Below, piece after piece: positions 11,900-26,000 of a DNA stretch of 64,000 bases; positions within the stretch are counted from its first letter, which is position 1, and every line of letters starts with the position of its first letter. The notes beneath the pieces were generated by a model, which worked only from the letters and a program-made list of their open reading frames with translations, was not told the origin of the DNA and made no database searches. A program made the position numbers and the translations under genes. This DNA comes from Chionis minor (taxonomy: Eukaryota; Chordata; Aves; Charadriiformes; Chionididae): assembly GCA_013398295.1 (NCBI GenBank), contig VZSF01001511.1, positions 206,577 to 270,576 of the forward strand, read 5' to 3'.

Positions 11900-14800
11900 G
11901 CAGCAGCCCGCAGACTGATTTTTCCACATGATGCTCGCCCGGCGCACTGCAAGGGTCAAAGAGAGATGGGAGCAGGGAAATGAAGTGGCGTCTGAGAGTG
12001 TCTGAAGGGGAGGAAGCGGGAAGACAAAGGCTGAAACAGCGGGCATCCAACCTGGAAGTCACACAAGCCACTCACAGTGCAGGGGAATGATGAGCTCAGG
12101 GCCTTTTTCACAATAACAAAGAGGAGAAATGCAAGACAATGAAAAAATGAAAGTTATTTTCCTACACTTCATGTAAGTCCTGAAATGATGAAAAGTTTGG
12201 GGAAAAGCATCTCAGTATGTGCTGGCCCCTGGGTGTTGTCAACCTGATGGGTGCAACAGCCACCCAAGGGACTCCTGTGGCCTTTGCTGCAGGTGGTCTT
12301 GCAGAGAATTACAAACTTTCTGAGGTTTCATGCTTTTTTGCACGTCCTCAAAGGACAGTTTATAAACCCTCTCTGCCTGAGACTACAGGCTCACGAAGGT
12401 ACGCTGTAAAACGGTAAAGCCAGTGTGAGCTTCAGGAGAGGTTCTGTAACGTGTACAGACCTGAAATCCATAAGCACATACTCTCACGAGGCTGTGCCGG
12501 AGCCAAAACCCAGCCCTGTGTGACACTTACCAGTGACACAAACACCTCTTTGTTGATGGTGTAAAGTGCTAAACTGTAAATTGTGGCAGTCAGAGTCATG
12601 TTATATTCAGTTTTGTCCCCCCAGCTAGTACCAATGACTTCCAGCAAACTGCCGAGAGCCTGACCCCTCAAATGGGCGTTGTGGTGTCTAACAGAACCTG
12701 TCCTGTCCACAGGACCTATGAGACATGTAGGCTTAGCATCCTAATGGTCTGTGAGGCAATACATTTGGCTCTGCACCTCCAGTCATGTGGCCAGGACTCA
12801 GGTGCACAAGTCAAGTTCCTCCGTGGCACTGCAGCCCTGCAGGTCCCTGTATTCCACTCCTTGGAAAGATTTCTTCGTGATGTAGAATGGCCTTTTAAAG
12901 ATTTTTCTTTTCTACCACTCATGTACCTTTTGTCCTTTCAACTTACTGATAAATGCAGCAACCTGCTTTCCGTTTTCACGATGTGTTTTGCCCACGAACT
13001 TAATCTTCTCATCAGATGTTGAGAGCTGCAGAGGCACTTGGAAAGCTCTCAGCTCACATGCATTGCCCCAGACCACACCTTCTCCTTCAGGAATTCCCAG
13101 GCTTTCAACTGGAGACTGTGATCTTGGTAAACCCTTGTCTGTGATGTCTGAATATTTGTAATGCTTCTCATTGTTCAGGGTTTAGCACCGTCCAAGTGTG
13201 TGGGGCAGTTTGCCATTCACGGGCAGAAATGTGCTGGGCTTCCTCCAGCAAATCTTCCTCACCTCCCCGAGCTCTCCAGTGCACACCGTCAGGGCCTCAA
13301 GGAGGGCTGGGGCAGAAAATCATGCCCTCCTCAGCAGTCGATAGAAACCTATCCACCAGCATTTGCTGAGTCCGTGCCGTGCCTTCTGTGCAGACATCTC
13401 ACCCTGCTGTCCCCAGCAGCACTCTGGCAGTGTCCCAGCTCGGCCACCAAAGAGGACTTTGGCTTCTCCCTGATGAAAACTGCATCCCTGCGTGGAGGAT
13501 GCTTCTGTGGCCGGGTGGCGAGCGTGAACCTTGCTCTGTGCCCGTGGCCACCTCTGTTAGATCCAAGGAGCTGCGCAGCTGTGGACCCTTGAAGGAGCTT
13601 GTGGGTGGGAGCAGAAAGGCATCGCTCTGAAACATACTTGCTCTGGGCACGTGAAAGATCAAGTCTTCAAATTAACTACTGGGTGCTTCATAAGCTTTGG
13701 CACAAGGAAAGGGAGAGTCTGGGAGTTCCAGTGAAAGAAAAAAACCCACAGTCCATAAATAAGATTTAAGACTAATGGAGCTGTAAGAACAATAATTGCA
13801 GAACTACATGCTGGTAAATTTTTATCACACAATAATACATATGGCACCAGCAAGGAGAGTCTCTGATTTCTTTCCTTAAGCATATAAAGTACCACACATT
13901 TATAAAAGCAACCATTCCTATTCTGTTATGCTGTTCGGAATGTGTTTGAAAAGCACATTAAATTGTGGGGAAGTGTCCAAAAAAGTTGGATCGGTCTGGT
14001 TTATGACTGACAGGAAAGGCCAAGCAATTATCTGAACTCCTGATGGGACAATTTTGTTCAGATGTATTTTGGGGTCAGGAGGCAAGGATTTCATCAGAGA
14101 GAGTTCTTCAGCTTATGAAACGTACAATGTGTCCAAAACAAGGTCTGAAGTTGATTAGACATAAGTATTCAAAAGGAAATGATTTACATGACAGCCCTGG
14201 ATGTATCGTCCTCTCAGTAAGATCTGACCCAGCAAGGCTGAGATAACTTACTTATGAAATAGGACTTGTGGACCCAGCTAAAAGATTCTTTTTTTCATTA
14301 TAATGCTTTGCAGGGAATTAGTATATAAATCTTCATGAACCAGGTGAAAATATAGGAACGGTTCCTCAGCTGGTGCAAATCAGCATACCTCCACCAACTG
14401 CCCTGCTTTACATCAGCACAAAACCGGGGCCGTGGTTTCTGGATGGGCTGAAAGGCTTTGGTGCATTTGGGCACTAACGGTCAGGTGCTTTGAAAGAGGC
14501 ATCTCTGGGCATTTTTACTCCATTTCTATGTAACTACCATGGACAAATGGCAGGTTCATGAATTTTGGTGGAGCTCATGTAAAATGATGCCAGTGTGGTT
14601 GCGTTCAGCATCCAGGTTTCCTGAGCTGGCCGGGCTGCCTGGGCTGTCCCGGGGTCTTTCCCTCCGATGCAGCACATGCCACTCACATGCACGGCTCTGT
14701 CACGGGCACTGGGTCCACGGGAATGGATGCCAAAGCCAGAAGAGATGGCTCCCTTCTCACACTGGGCTTTACCACGCTGAGCACATTGCAGCTTGCACTA

Positions 14801-16361
14801 GCAGGCAGCAAGAGGATGGGGGTTTTGCCTGGTGCAGTGTTTCCCTCTTCTTTATCATCTGGAAGTCATGCAGTCCAAGTGTCTTCATAGGGAAAGATCA
14901 CATAGAAGGTATTAAAAAAAGATATAGTTTTTGTGTATTTTCTCCTTTTCCTTCTTTTTCCTATTACCTTTTGTTTTTTTCAGTATTGCAGTAGACAAAG
15001 CAGCCTATTCTCAAGTGTTTTATCCTTGGTGTGCTTAAACGTTGTTTATTTCTACACTTTTTGCATTTTTGTCTCCAAATTCTGACATGCAGACAGAGAT
15101 TGCTGAGAATGGCTATTTTAAAATTCAAACAGGTTCACTTTTGCAAGCTTTCTGCTTACAGGTGAGATCCCTTTCTCACACTTTCTTGGAGGGTTTTGCA
15201 AAGGTCCCTCATACTTTTAGCAAGGCAGGCTTGATGTCTCTGGAAGATTTGTTATGAGTCACAACTTAATCAAGGAACCAAGAAAGATTCATTTTTCATG
15301 CAACTTGTACAGCATCATCACCTGAGAGACTCGGCCCTAGTAAATCTTGCTGGCATACCATGAAGGGTGATCCCAAATTTTCAGAGACTCCCCAAATGCA
15401 AACTGAAGGGATACACTGCTTTATGTCTCCTTCCAAGCCGAAAAGAAATATGTTTGGGAAATAAGCCCTTTAGATGGTAATTTAATTGGGGGCAGATGTG
15501 CCCAACAGCTATGACATCATCCTAAAGCAGGTCTTTTCTCCTTCTCCGTTCCCCGCCCCCCACCCCGTCCAGCTTTACAGGAAAGATTCGGAATGTAAAG
15601 GGACTTATCAGGTGTTTTATCATAAATGTGCTTTATATCCTGAAGTGCGTCTGTGAGCTGGTTCTCATAGGTAAAACCAGCTGTTAGCTCCAAATCAGGA
15701 CAAATAAACAGAAAAAAAAAAAAAAAAGAAAAAAAGATCGTGCACAGCAAAGAAAGAATTTCCAGCAATCATGTATGTTGTGGGAAAGAAGAATAACATC
15801 AAATATACATCTCATTTGTCTTTAAGCATGTGATTTCTTTTGCTGTCAGAACTGTAGGTGAATTCGCCTTCATCTGAAAGCAGCATTTTGTGTTCATCTG
15901 AAAGCAAATTCAGCTCTGGATTCAGCAGCAAGCAGTGCTGCTCACAGTGAGCCTGGAGAGACCGACTTCGGCTGGTAAATCAAGCTCCATTCGCTTAATC
16001 ATCGACAGCTCTGCCGAGGCAGCCAACGCAGATGTAAAGTAACGCTGCCTGACATGGTGGTTTCGGCTCCCTGGACACCCCTCCTCAAAACCTCCGCCCG
16101 CCACCAAGTTAATTTAGCATCCATTAACAATTGCCATCGTACCTGAGGGATGCATGGATCACAGAAGTTAGGTGCCAGGGACCTGGGAAGAACCCAGGGA
16201 AAGTGGGGACCTCCTGGGAGGGGACGACCCTGGAGATTAAATCACAACCTAGAATCTAGGTGGATTTTCAAGTCTGAAGCCCCAATTTTAGATGGCCTAG
16301 ATCTTGCTCCTATTTCATACTGCAAGAAATATGTTAGAAGGAAGAAACATAGAACTTTGAG

Positions 16362-16428
16362 ATTTTGGGGATTTGAACTAGATGATCTTTAAGGTCCCTT
16401 CCAACCTAAACCATTCTATGATTCTATG
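16362..16428 (+). mobile_element. CR1 LINE, 3' tail fragment
   Basis: The sequence GAACTAGATGATCTTTAAGG, followed by a CCTTCCAACC motif and ending ATTCTATGATTCTATG, is the diagnostic avian CR1 3' end. Only about 65 bases are clear, so this is a strongly 5'-truncated copy on the plus strand. Confidence 0.9.
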
Positions 16429-19084
16429 TAGCAGGCATAAAAGTATTATGCAGCATGCTTTTGTAGGTGTAGCATGAAAGGGATTTTGTTTTCATTTTCC
16501 ATAGGTGTACTGGGAAGCATGGAAATCCTGTAGTCTTTTCCAAGAGGTTTTTTTTTTCCACTTCATGATTTTTTTTTTTTTTATGGAAAGGTCTTTAGGT
16601 TTCCACTGTTAGGAAAAACCCCTGTACTTTGACCACACAAACCCCACATGTTTTGTCAGGTAAGTGGGAAAAGCACCTACCCCAAGGAGAAAGACTGCTG
16701 GGACAAGGAGTATTGCTCATCACTGCACAGCGCTCGCTGGGAGAACAAGGCGGCCCACACTGGTGCTAAGAGGGCTGGGGGAAGCTCTTCGTGTCCATAA
16801 AAGCATAAATATCTGCTTAAATGAACAAAGAGGAGGGAAAAACGCTAAATGGGGGAAAAAAATTGAAAAAAGCAATACTCGTTCTTTTTGCTCTTTAAAT
16901 ACTGCAGCCAGCAATGCTCACAGCGCGTGCCAGAAATATGAAAAGGTTGATGAAGGGCAAGCGCCAGCACTCTCAGCCTTTTCACACTTGTTGCTGCTGA
17001 ATTGTACATAACTCCACATAACTCCACATAGCCCCGTTTGGGGCTGCGTGAGTCACTGCCAAGAGAGTGACATCTTCGGGCTAGCGTAGACTTTCGGAGC
17101 GTGGAGAGCTGCATTGACCGTTCTGAGGGAACTAGGGGGGCAGGATTTATCCAAACATGACAGAAATATGTGTATCTGGGAAAAAAAAAGAAAGAGATTA
17201 GGATAAAATTAATTTTTACTGCAGCCATTTAGGTCTTGGCTTTGTGAAAAGTGTTTCAAGCCATTGCCTTTCCTTAGGCGGGTCAGCGGGCCAAATCCAA
17301 TGATAAATACAAAACTCTGAGATCATTATTCCCTTCTTGGATTTTAACTGATGAAAAGCTCCATTCTGTTTGGCTGGGCTGTGGTCCAAAGCCCAGTGAC
17401 CACCCTGCTGCAGCAAAATGCTGAATTAGGGTATTCTTGAAAACCTAAAACATCACTTATGCTTTTCCTGATAGGAAACAGATAAAAGTCCGCCGTGCTT
17501 CTATCTTTAGTTGTTCATGATTTTGCAATCGTCTTCCTCCAGGCTTGATAAAGCCCTCTTGCAGCTGAAGGGTGCAGCAGTCGCGGCGCTTGGTGCCAGT
17601 GGAGATTTTTGTGCCAGGATTTCACTCGGTGAAGGCAGGGGAAGGCTGGCTGCCGGCCAGGCAGCGCAAGGGCAAGGCTGCCCAAAGCCCTGCAGCAGGA
17701 TGGAGTTGTGTCCCTGGCTGAGAGGTGGCTAGGACACAGGTCTCTGTGCTTTTGGAAGGTGTCCACCCAAATACGGGTCAAAAGCATCATCTTCACTGGT
17801 GTTAGCCACATCGGCTAGATTTCGGTTAAAGTAATGTTTTGTTTCCGCCAGTTTTGATCTGGGCCGTGAATTCAGTGCGTTTTCTAAACAGTCTTAAACA
17901 CTGCTTTCCAGTGGTCCTGTATGTTCACGCTGGAGCATTTTAACATTAAACTCCACCTTACTTCTGATTTTAAGCGAGGATGAGCATTTCAGGACAAAAA
18001 GAAACCCAAGCCCCTTAAACCTATCCACGTCCACTGCAGTAGGTGAAACTTGCTTTCCACAAGAATTCCCAAGCATATTATGGCAAATTTCCCCAACCTT
18101 TCTGCAGCTGTGCTGGCAGGGGGCCAGCAAGCTAAAGGCAGTATCAAATTGAATGTAAAGGTGCAATATACATAGCCCAGAGCTACCAGCACAAAAGGCT
18201 CTGCCCCGGATCCTGCGGCAGTGGAGGCTGCCGTGGCATCCAGTGCACACCCAGCCCTGGGCAACCAAAATACGTATTAAAAATTGTTTGCCTCTTCCTT
18301 TATGATGAGTAACAAAATCCTGTTGCTCCTCAAGCATATTCTTCAAGTTTGTGGCTGAGGAGAACTGCCAGCCTTCTCCTGTGCTCTCCCAGAAGGATGT
18401 TTCTCCTCCCTCTGGGGGATCCTCCATGGAAGGAAGTTTTCCCCAAGCCTTCCTTCCCTGCAGCGGGAAGTCACCCTTCTGTGTCTGAGTAAAACAATGT
18501 TTCTCCATTTTCTGAACTCCCTGTGAGGGCGGCATGGGAATGTTAATCTTGTCTTGAATCAAGGAGAATGATTTTGACCTTGAAATGCCAACAGCATGAC
18601 ATCCCTGGGCCTTTCCAGGGCTGCGTGTGCTGCTGCTCCCACTGCTGGCTGCCAGAGGCACTGGAGTTTGGTTTGGAAGGGGCTACCGGTGATCCCAGGT
18701 GTGGGTGCAGGATGAGGGAAGGAGCCTCAGGACAGGCTGCTGCCTGCGTGGGATGCTGCCTTACTCTCCTCCTTCCCTACTTACCTGTTTCCTTGGGTGC
18801 TTGATTGTATCATTGCAGACTTACGATCGTTGCAGACTCCAGCATTTATCAGCCATAAGAAACATTGGATTTAACAATGCAGCTTTTTACAGTTTTACAA
18901 TAACGATTGCCAAAAACATCGCTGACCCCAACTGATGCTTTGCAACTGTTTGGGCAGGAGTCCTCTTCCTCACAGCCTGGCATGGCACAGCCAAGGCAAA
19001 TCTGATTCGGAAGAAAAAGGTGTTTCCTCTCTCTTGGCAACAGGCAGGGAGCGGCAATACATACCTTAACTAGAGCGGGGCATT

Positions 19085-20070
19085 TGAATGTGTCCCCCGT
19101 GATGTTCTTACAAGGCCAGCTAAGGAAATACAGGCCAGATGAAATCATTAGTCAGTGGGTAGACAAGTGGTTGAAACACATGCTGAACTTATCATGGTTT
19201 GCCATCAAATTGAAAATTCATTTTTAATGGGGTCACCCAGGGTCTGTCCAGGGCCTGTTTCTGTTTGATATTTTCATTAGTAACTCGGATAATGGAATAA
19301 AGTATGCTTATAAAATAGGCCCATCACACTAAGCCAGGAGGATTGCGAGCATATTGGGGCCCAGGATTAAAATTCAAAATAGCTATGAAAAGTTGGAGAG
19401 GTTTTCCAGAATCAACAAATGGAACCAAAGAGAGACACATGCAAGGAGGTCAAAAGGACTTGTACTGAAACAGAGGGTGACTTGACCAGATGCCAGGAGA
19501 GACCTGGGAATAAGACTGGGTGACCACAGTTAGACCCACAAGTGTGCCCATGGGGATGTGAAAGCCGAAGGCTGGGTGGTAACTTCCTGGAGCTGGGAAC
19601 TTCTCAGGTCAAGTGCTGAGTCCAGCATTGGACATTCGCTTTTAAGAAAGATGTAAATGAGATAGAAAGCCCTGAGACACCAGCAAGGGTGTTAAGAGGT
19701 TTATAAAACCCGACCTGTGAGGAGAGGTTGAAAGAGCCTGGGGTTGTTTAGTCTAGTGAAGAGAAGATGGATGGGTCTGGAGGGAGCAGGATAACAGCCT
19801 TCAAAGAACATGTAAAGAGGATGAAAACCTGTTGCCTTGGTGTCCACTGAGAGTGGGACAAGGAGTAACAGGTTTAACTGGAAGCAAGGAAGATTTAGAT
19901 TAGATATTAGGACAAACTTCCCAACTATAATCAAAGATAAGCTCGGGAACAGGCTACCTTTGTAGGCTGGGGGAGCGCAGTCATTAGAGGTTTTCATGAA
20001 CAGATTGGATGCACTTGTGTTGGAGACAGTCTATTACACTCATCTCACCTCAGCACCAGGGAATAAGGCA
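19085..20070 (+). mobile_element. Ancient CR1-like LINE fragment with decayed reverse transcriptase
   Basis: A degenerate plus-strand LINE. At 19,225-19,330 the sequence aligns to the CR1 reverse-transcriptase region (GVTQG, then LGP-like, then IFI-N-D-like), with frameshifts. From about 19,620 the end of ORF2 follows: AACCTGACC-YGAGGAGAGGTT-like text at about 19,706, the motif TTTAGATTAGATATTAGGA at about 19,894, then CTCGGGAACAGGCT. The order agrees with the CR1 type I know from turtles and as old copies in birds. The distance between the two parts is shorter than in a full element, so there is an internal deletion around 19,500-19,620. It encodes no intact protein. Confidence 0.8.
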
Positions 20071-23000
20071 CACACCCCACCTTTCTGGGATGTTTTATCT
20101 TTTCACGCAGAAATTTGCTGGAGTTTTGCAGGACTTGAGGGAGCTGTGTTGATAGCTCTTGGTCTGCCGCTTGGGAAGCAGGGCAGCTCCGGCAGGAGGA
20201 AAATCCAAACGTCTACCTGGGACATGAGTACCATGAGCACGTGGTGGCTGGTACTTACACAGGCATCATCCACTGTTGCATGTCTTTGCTTACAGAGCAG
20301 GCAGAGCTTCATTTAACTTCAAGCTGTACTTGAGCTTTCTCCCTCAACGGGTTCCTTCCTTAAAACATCTCCTAAGGCACCTGAAGGCAGTGATGAAGTT
20401 CTTTTCTCAAGCCTCATTCCTGATGTTTAAGCAGGTTTGATACTCAGAGGTGTACTCACAGGAACCATCTAACACCACAGTACTGAGATTATAAATTCAG
20501 CCAATCTCTGCAACACAGCTCCTAATTGAAGTGCTAAAAACTAAAACATCAAAGCTGCAAATGGCAAAGGCAACCATACTGCTTTGTACATCAAACCCAT
20601 TGGACGTCGGTAACTCATTGCCTTCCTATTTCCCTTCCTTTTTTCAGTGTGATGCAGCCTGTGATAAAATGTGCTTTAAAAAGCAGATGGTTAAACAAGA
20701 TGTGCAATCTGCTTACTATTATAGCTTCTGCCCTGAGCTGTGAATCAGTGCCTCTTCACTGCGACAGTCCGGGGTTATTTGAGCATATAGGTTTGTGTTC
20801 TAGGAAACAGTAAAAATTGTCTACTCAATGATAAATAATTGCTTCTTCTTTAGAAGCACTTGTTATCACCTCCTCATACTGAATATTTTTAGTACTAGCA
20901 AAGTATCTTCTTTTCAGCTCCCTTGAGACATCTGCTCTCCATATGGTGGACTTGCCTCTGCTTCCGCAGCCTGTTTCTGGGAAGGAGACTCCCGATATGA
21001 CAAATTGGAATTATTTCCAGGTCTTCAAACACTTCACTAGTTCCTGACTCATGTAATTGAGCCTAACAAATTCTGCACGATTGTACATGTTTTAATCCCT
21101 CTTGCCTACCTGATTTTTGTCGTATTGCTTCCGCTGTCAACAAGCTGCCCTTAAAACATTGACGCGAGGTTGTCAGCAGCAGAGAGCCATTTAGGAGCCA
21201 GTGCTGGTTCTGAGCCCACCTAGGGTACATTGACCCACCGAGCTGTCCTGCTCCTCTGCTCCTCGAAGAAAATGGGCTGGAAGCAGCACGGTCACCCCAT
21301 CCTGGCCACGATGGCGGGGCTGCTGCCACGGGACCACAGCTCCTTTGAGCACCCATGCCAGCTCCTTAGCACCGTGACTCATGCAAGAAAAACGGGGCCA
21401 TTCCATCGCTATGGGCCGTGCTGTTTGCTTTCTGTGGCTTCTAAACCTCATTCTGTGGAGTGAAGACTCATTCTGCAATCACCCGGAAAGGGGACAGCAT
21501 TTTTTTTGCTTTTGGTTTGGCAGTGAATGCCAGAGGATGGATCAAGAGCTAAAAAATAATCACTCAGGTTTGTGTGTTGTGCATATATCTATAGTTACCC
21601 TCTTAATCCCTATTGTACACTGTGATGTATGTGTATTCTCTGACCTCACACTATAAAACACATCCACTATTCAAATATATTTCCTCATGCCTCACTATAG
21701 GAACTGTCAGTTTGAATTTTTCTAGAAGCTGTTACAGTACAAAGAGACACAAAGCTCTGTCAAGTAATTCATTCAGCACAACAACATGATATTGCAAGTA
21801 ACAGCAGAGGAAAACCACGCAGCTGATATTTTAAGGACAAGACCTTCACAGAGAATCAGTGGACAGCACTGAATAAGGATACCTTTGACTCTGAGTATTT
21901 CAGTTTTCATATTTTAATAACAGTCAAAGCATCCACTCTCCTTCCATGCTTACAGAAATCAGGGAAGTGCCATACCAAGCGATCAGAAGAAAGCAGCGTG
22001 CACGGGGAGGAGCAGCGCTGAGTGAGCTTCAGAGAAACGGGGAGCACCCCACACCAGCGGACCCGCCATCGTGCTGAGCCCCCAGTGCGCTGCCAATCTC
22101 AGGTTATACCGAATCAGCTGTGATTTCGTCTTGAAAATCTAATGCTTTATCCTCTCCACATGTTTTTTTTCACCCCAAGATCTACAGCTAAAACTCCAAG
22201 GATATAATGCCATGAAAAATGCATCTAGCTATACTATCTTTTCTATGCTACATATTAAATCCTTCCTAATTAGAAATAAGAGAAGTCAATTGTTTTGGCG
22301 GCCGAGTGCCACGTACAAAGTACTGAGAGAAAAGTACTCTGGAGGCTACTGAAAATACTGGGGACAAAGTAAAAGCAGAGTAGCCCAGATGAAAAATAAA
22401 ACCTGATAAAAAATCTCAATGTTTTTCTTAAAATTTTGGTTAGTGAGAAACTAATCTACCTGCCTTTTTATTCTTTAAGTAATACGTATGGAACAAAGAT
22501 TTTGTTTCTGGCAAATTAAAATAATATGTTGACTTGGTCTTTTGAGATAGCTCAGAAATGTGTGGTTTATGGAGATGCGAATAAACTTCAGATATGATGC
22601 AGCAGATAGGGTACATTCAGCAAGCATGTTATCACTTAGCTTCTGCATATACGGCAGTTTCTGCAGCTAAGCAATATTAAATGTTTTAGTAATTCATTGC
22701 ATCATTAAGGAACTAAAGGGCAAAGACGTGTCAAACTGAGTATGCTGCTTTGTCTCAACTTTTCCTACATCCGAGGTTACAGCAGGACAGTTCAGTGGCA
22801 TGTTCCCAAACACTGAGCCGCTGCCAACATTTTCTTAATGGGATTAAATTGCGCCTTGTTACTGTACAAAGACATATTTTAAGTATGCTTGGCCATTTAT
22901 TTGATGTATGATTCTCTTTAGCTGAATTACTATCCTGGATTTGTGAATAGTAAAGTCTTTATTTCATTACTTGCTGTAGTTCTTCTTCTAAAATTTATCC

Positions 23001-26000
23001 AATTAGTGATACAGATATTAATAGAATGGAGAAGCAAGATGGGTCATCTAGAAGTTCTTCCCTTCTGTTAGTATCTCTGTCAATAATTGAATAAATACGA
23101 GGAGAAGTACAGCATCTTGATGTACGTACAATTAGAAAAATATTTAATTGATAAACAATTGTCTGGTGGGACTATCCTGAGATGACACCCTGCCTTGCAG
23201 AACCATAAGGAGGGGTTTACAGATGGCAGCAATACCAACCACAGCTAAGACAAGGCACAGGCTTTTCAGGAACAGGGCTCGGATGCTGGGATGGGGAGGA
23301 GAAGGGGAATTTTGTCAAACCGGGACTTTGGCATCTTTCTGCTGCAGGCAAGAGAGCAGCAGGGATCATTATTCCAAAGTCTGTGGGCTGTGGTACAGGT
23401 GGCAGTCACAGCCACCACAGACCAAACGTGCTGAAAATATTTCTGGCTGCTGCAAATTCTAGATGAAATTGGAACTATGTACTATGAAATTGTACTATGA
23501 AGTTGTAATTATAGATGTAATTGAAGGGAGGGCAGTTTTCCCTCCCTTGAAGCTGGTCAGACAAAGGTCTACAGCACGCTCAGGTTTACCAGGTTCCTTT
23601 CCTCCCACCTCACTGCTCTCCCAGGAAAGCAGCAGCCCGGCCTCCCAGTCCAGTGCTTCCCAGGCTGCTTTCCCTTGCCCTGCGGAGCAGCGGGAGCCAG
23701 CCCAGGCACCAGAGCCCGGCACCTTGTACGAGCGCAGCAGAAACACATTTGCTGCAAAGACCGTTTGTGAGGTCTCATATGAAATGGTGTGTTGACTGCC
23801 GCTTTTGAGCCCCAGTAACAACAGCTTGTGGACAGAGGGGACCATTCCCTGCTCCCCCACCCGTGGCTCTGTGATGCAACTTCATCCTCAAGCCAGGATT
23901 GGCATCTGGCCTGGGCAGCGTGAAGCAGGAGAGAGCAAGTCCCTGCTACGGAGGCGGTGAGGACTTCGATCAGGCTAAGCAAATCACGCCAGTGCCGCCT
24001 CTTGCAGAGGTATGGAGGAAATTAGAAAGCTGTAAGCAGCTGAATTTGGGGCCGCCCGGGCAGGTGACACCCCTGCAGGACCCCAGCCAGCAGCGCTGGA
24101 GACCTCTGGGTGCCCACGGTGGGTGGCTCGATAGAGAGCTGCAGCATGCTAAAGCCTTGCAATAGCCGCAACCTGTATTAACATGGACACAAGCTCGAAC
24201 TGCAGAGTTGTTAACCATCATAAAATGTGTTCTACAATAATATTTGGGAACTCAACACTCACTACGGACATATCATGGCCAGGACTCTACACCTCTTGGT
24301 TCCTGCAATTGTTCCGCACTTGAAGTCCTTCGCTCGATTAAACATTGGTTTATTAAAGGCTTGATTCTGATCTTATTTCACAGCTACATAATTCCACTAC
24401 TATGACGTTATCCCAAATGACTTTAAAATACAATGCATAAATGTGGAAAAATTAGGAGGTTTGCCAAAATGTGCATGGACAGAACATTTATATATTTGAT
24501 TTTGATGCTGAATATTAAGCTTGATTCTCCCCTCCTGAAGACTGGTAGGAACCAGAAAGAGTATATTGGAGTTATGCTGGTAAATATGAGAGGATAATTA
24601 AGACAATGACTTCTATTACAGATCAATGCTTCCCATCTTTCTAGTTTTAATCTGAAAACCTTTTAATTTCTGCGTATAATCACCAAGGGTGAGCATTGGT
24701 GACTAACTATGCTTTATAATGAAGCAGGGTCACTCAGCTCCTTCCCACAAAGGATCTGAGACAACACTACCAAGGTCTGCGCTGCTAACAAGAACCGCAC
24801 CACTCCCAGCGCAAAACCTACCATTGGTAGAATTAAAACAAATTTATGGCAAAAATTAAAACATTTATATTTTAACATCTCCAGACTTTATTAGGTGTTC
24901 TTTATACAGTCATCTGGTATGTTTAAAGAGTGAGCAATCATATGAAAGGAAATATGGTCATAACTGATTGAAGTAATAAAACCCTGAAACTAAATAACAT
25001 CTCATAACTCATTACACAGCATATATTAGATTTCATTACATCAGTATATGACTTAGTAGTAAATTCTCCTGTTGGTCATAAACCTCTAAAGTGTTGTCAT
25101 CCTGAAAAATGAAATTAAAAAAGAGAAGACAATGCCAGGACACTCCGGTGGTGCTCATACTGTTACAGCACAGCCCCACCTGGCGTCGGGGTGAGCTGGC
25201 CTCGACGGGCAGCGCTGGGGATGGGCGACGTGTTTCTCCCTGCTGCTGCCATCGTGTCCAGGGTGAAACTGCCCCTTGATGTGGGGAGATTGGTACTGCC
25301 AGGGGTTCGTTTTTGTGCAGCTGACCTGCTGCTGCTGAGCTCGTCACCCCTGGGTGTTGATGAAGCCACATGCGTCTCCGGCACTGGGGAGCTCCTGCGA
25401 GGGTGATGGGCGAGCACACCTTCCCAACTGGCACCCTGCTCCATTGCTGCACTGCAACTCTGCTGGGCGAGTGCCGGTAACAGGAGCCAGAGCCGCGGTC
25501 CGGGTGCCTGTGTGCCCTCTGCTATGGCATCTGGGAGCGTTAGCTGCTGGGGCTCCCGCTCACCGCCTCTGGCAGGACACCCAGAGGAGTCGCTGCCCAC
25601 CCGTCCTCCTCGCCCTCTGTCCGTGTCACCGCAGCGGCACAGCGCTGCTGCTCATTTTCACCCGCCACTGTTCACAGCCTGACACGCTGCTGCGAGACGG
25701 CGGACACCAGCCGGTAGCTCTGCCCCATGCCCTGGGCTGCCGGGAGCTGGATGGCCACCCCAGCTACTTGCCAGCTGGGGAGGGGGCAAATGGCCCAGAG
25801 GGATGGTGCAGCTGGACCCTGGTGGGACTGTGAGCTGGGGCTGTCAGAAGGGACCTCGGAGAGGCAGCTCACCAACCCTTGTTACCCCACAGAAACACCA
25901 GCACAGGGGCTTTCGAAAATCCACTCTCTTTCTGAGGCTGAAGCACCTCCCAGCACTTGGGCTGCTGAGTCCCAAAGGCTCTTCAAGGTTCTGGTGCCTT

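Larger units (their letters stand above)
11641..19080. other. Intergenic, no gene recognised
   Basis: Apart from the 29-bp tandem repeat (11,824-11,899), a CR1 3' tail (16,362-16,428), A- or T-rich runs (about 15,712-15,735 and 16,548-16,582) and a short 12-bp doublet near 17,008, I see nothing that can be named. No open frame resembles a known protein. Confidence 0.55.

Noticed and set aside
11273..11983. 236-codon open frame through the orphan CpG island
   Set aside because: Low-complexity Pro/Ala/Arg composition, no recognisable domain, and similar open frames on the other strand. It then runs through the 29-bp tandem repeat.
25354..25833. 159-codon open frame in the gene desert
   Set aside because: No domain or familiar motif, GC-rich context with open frames on both strands. 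I cannot support a gene.
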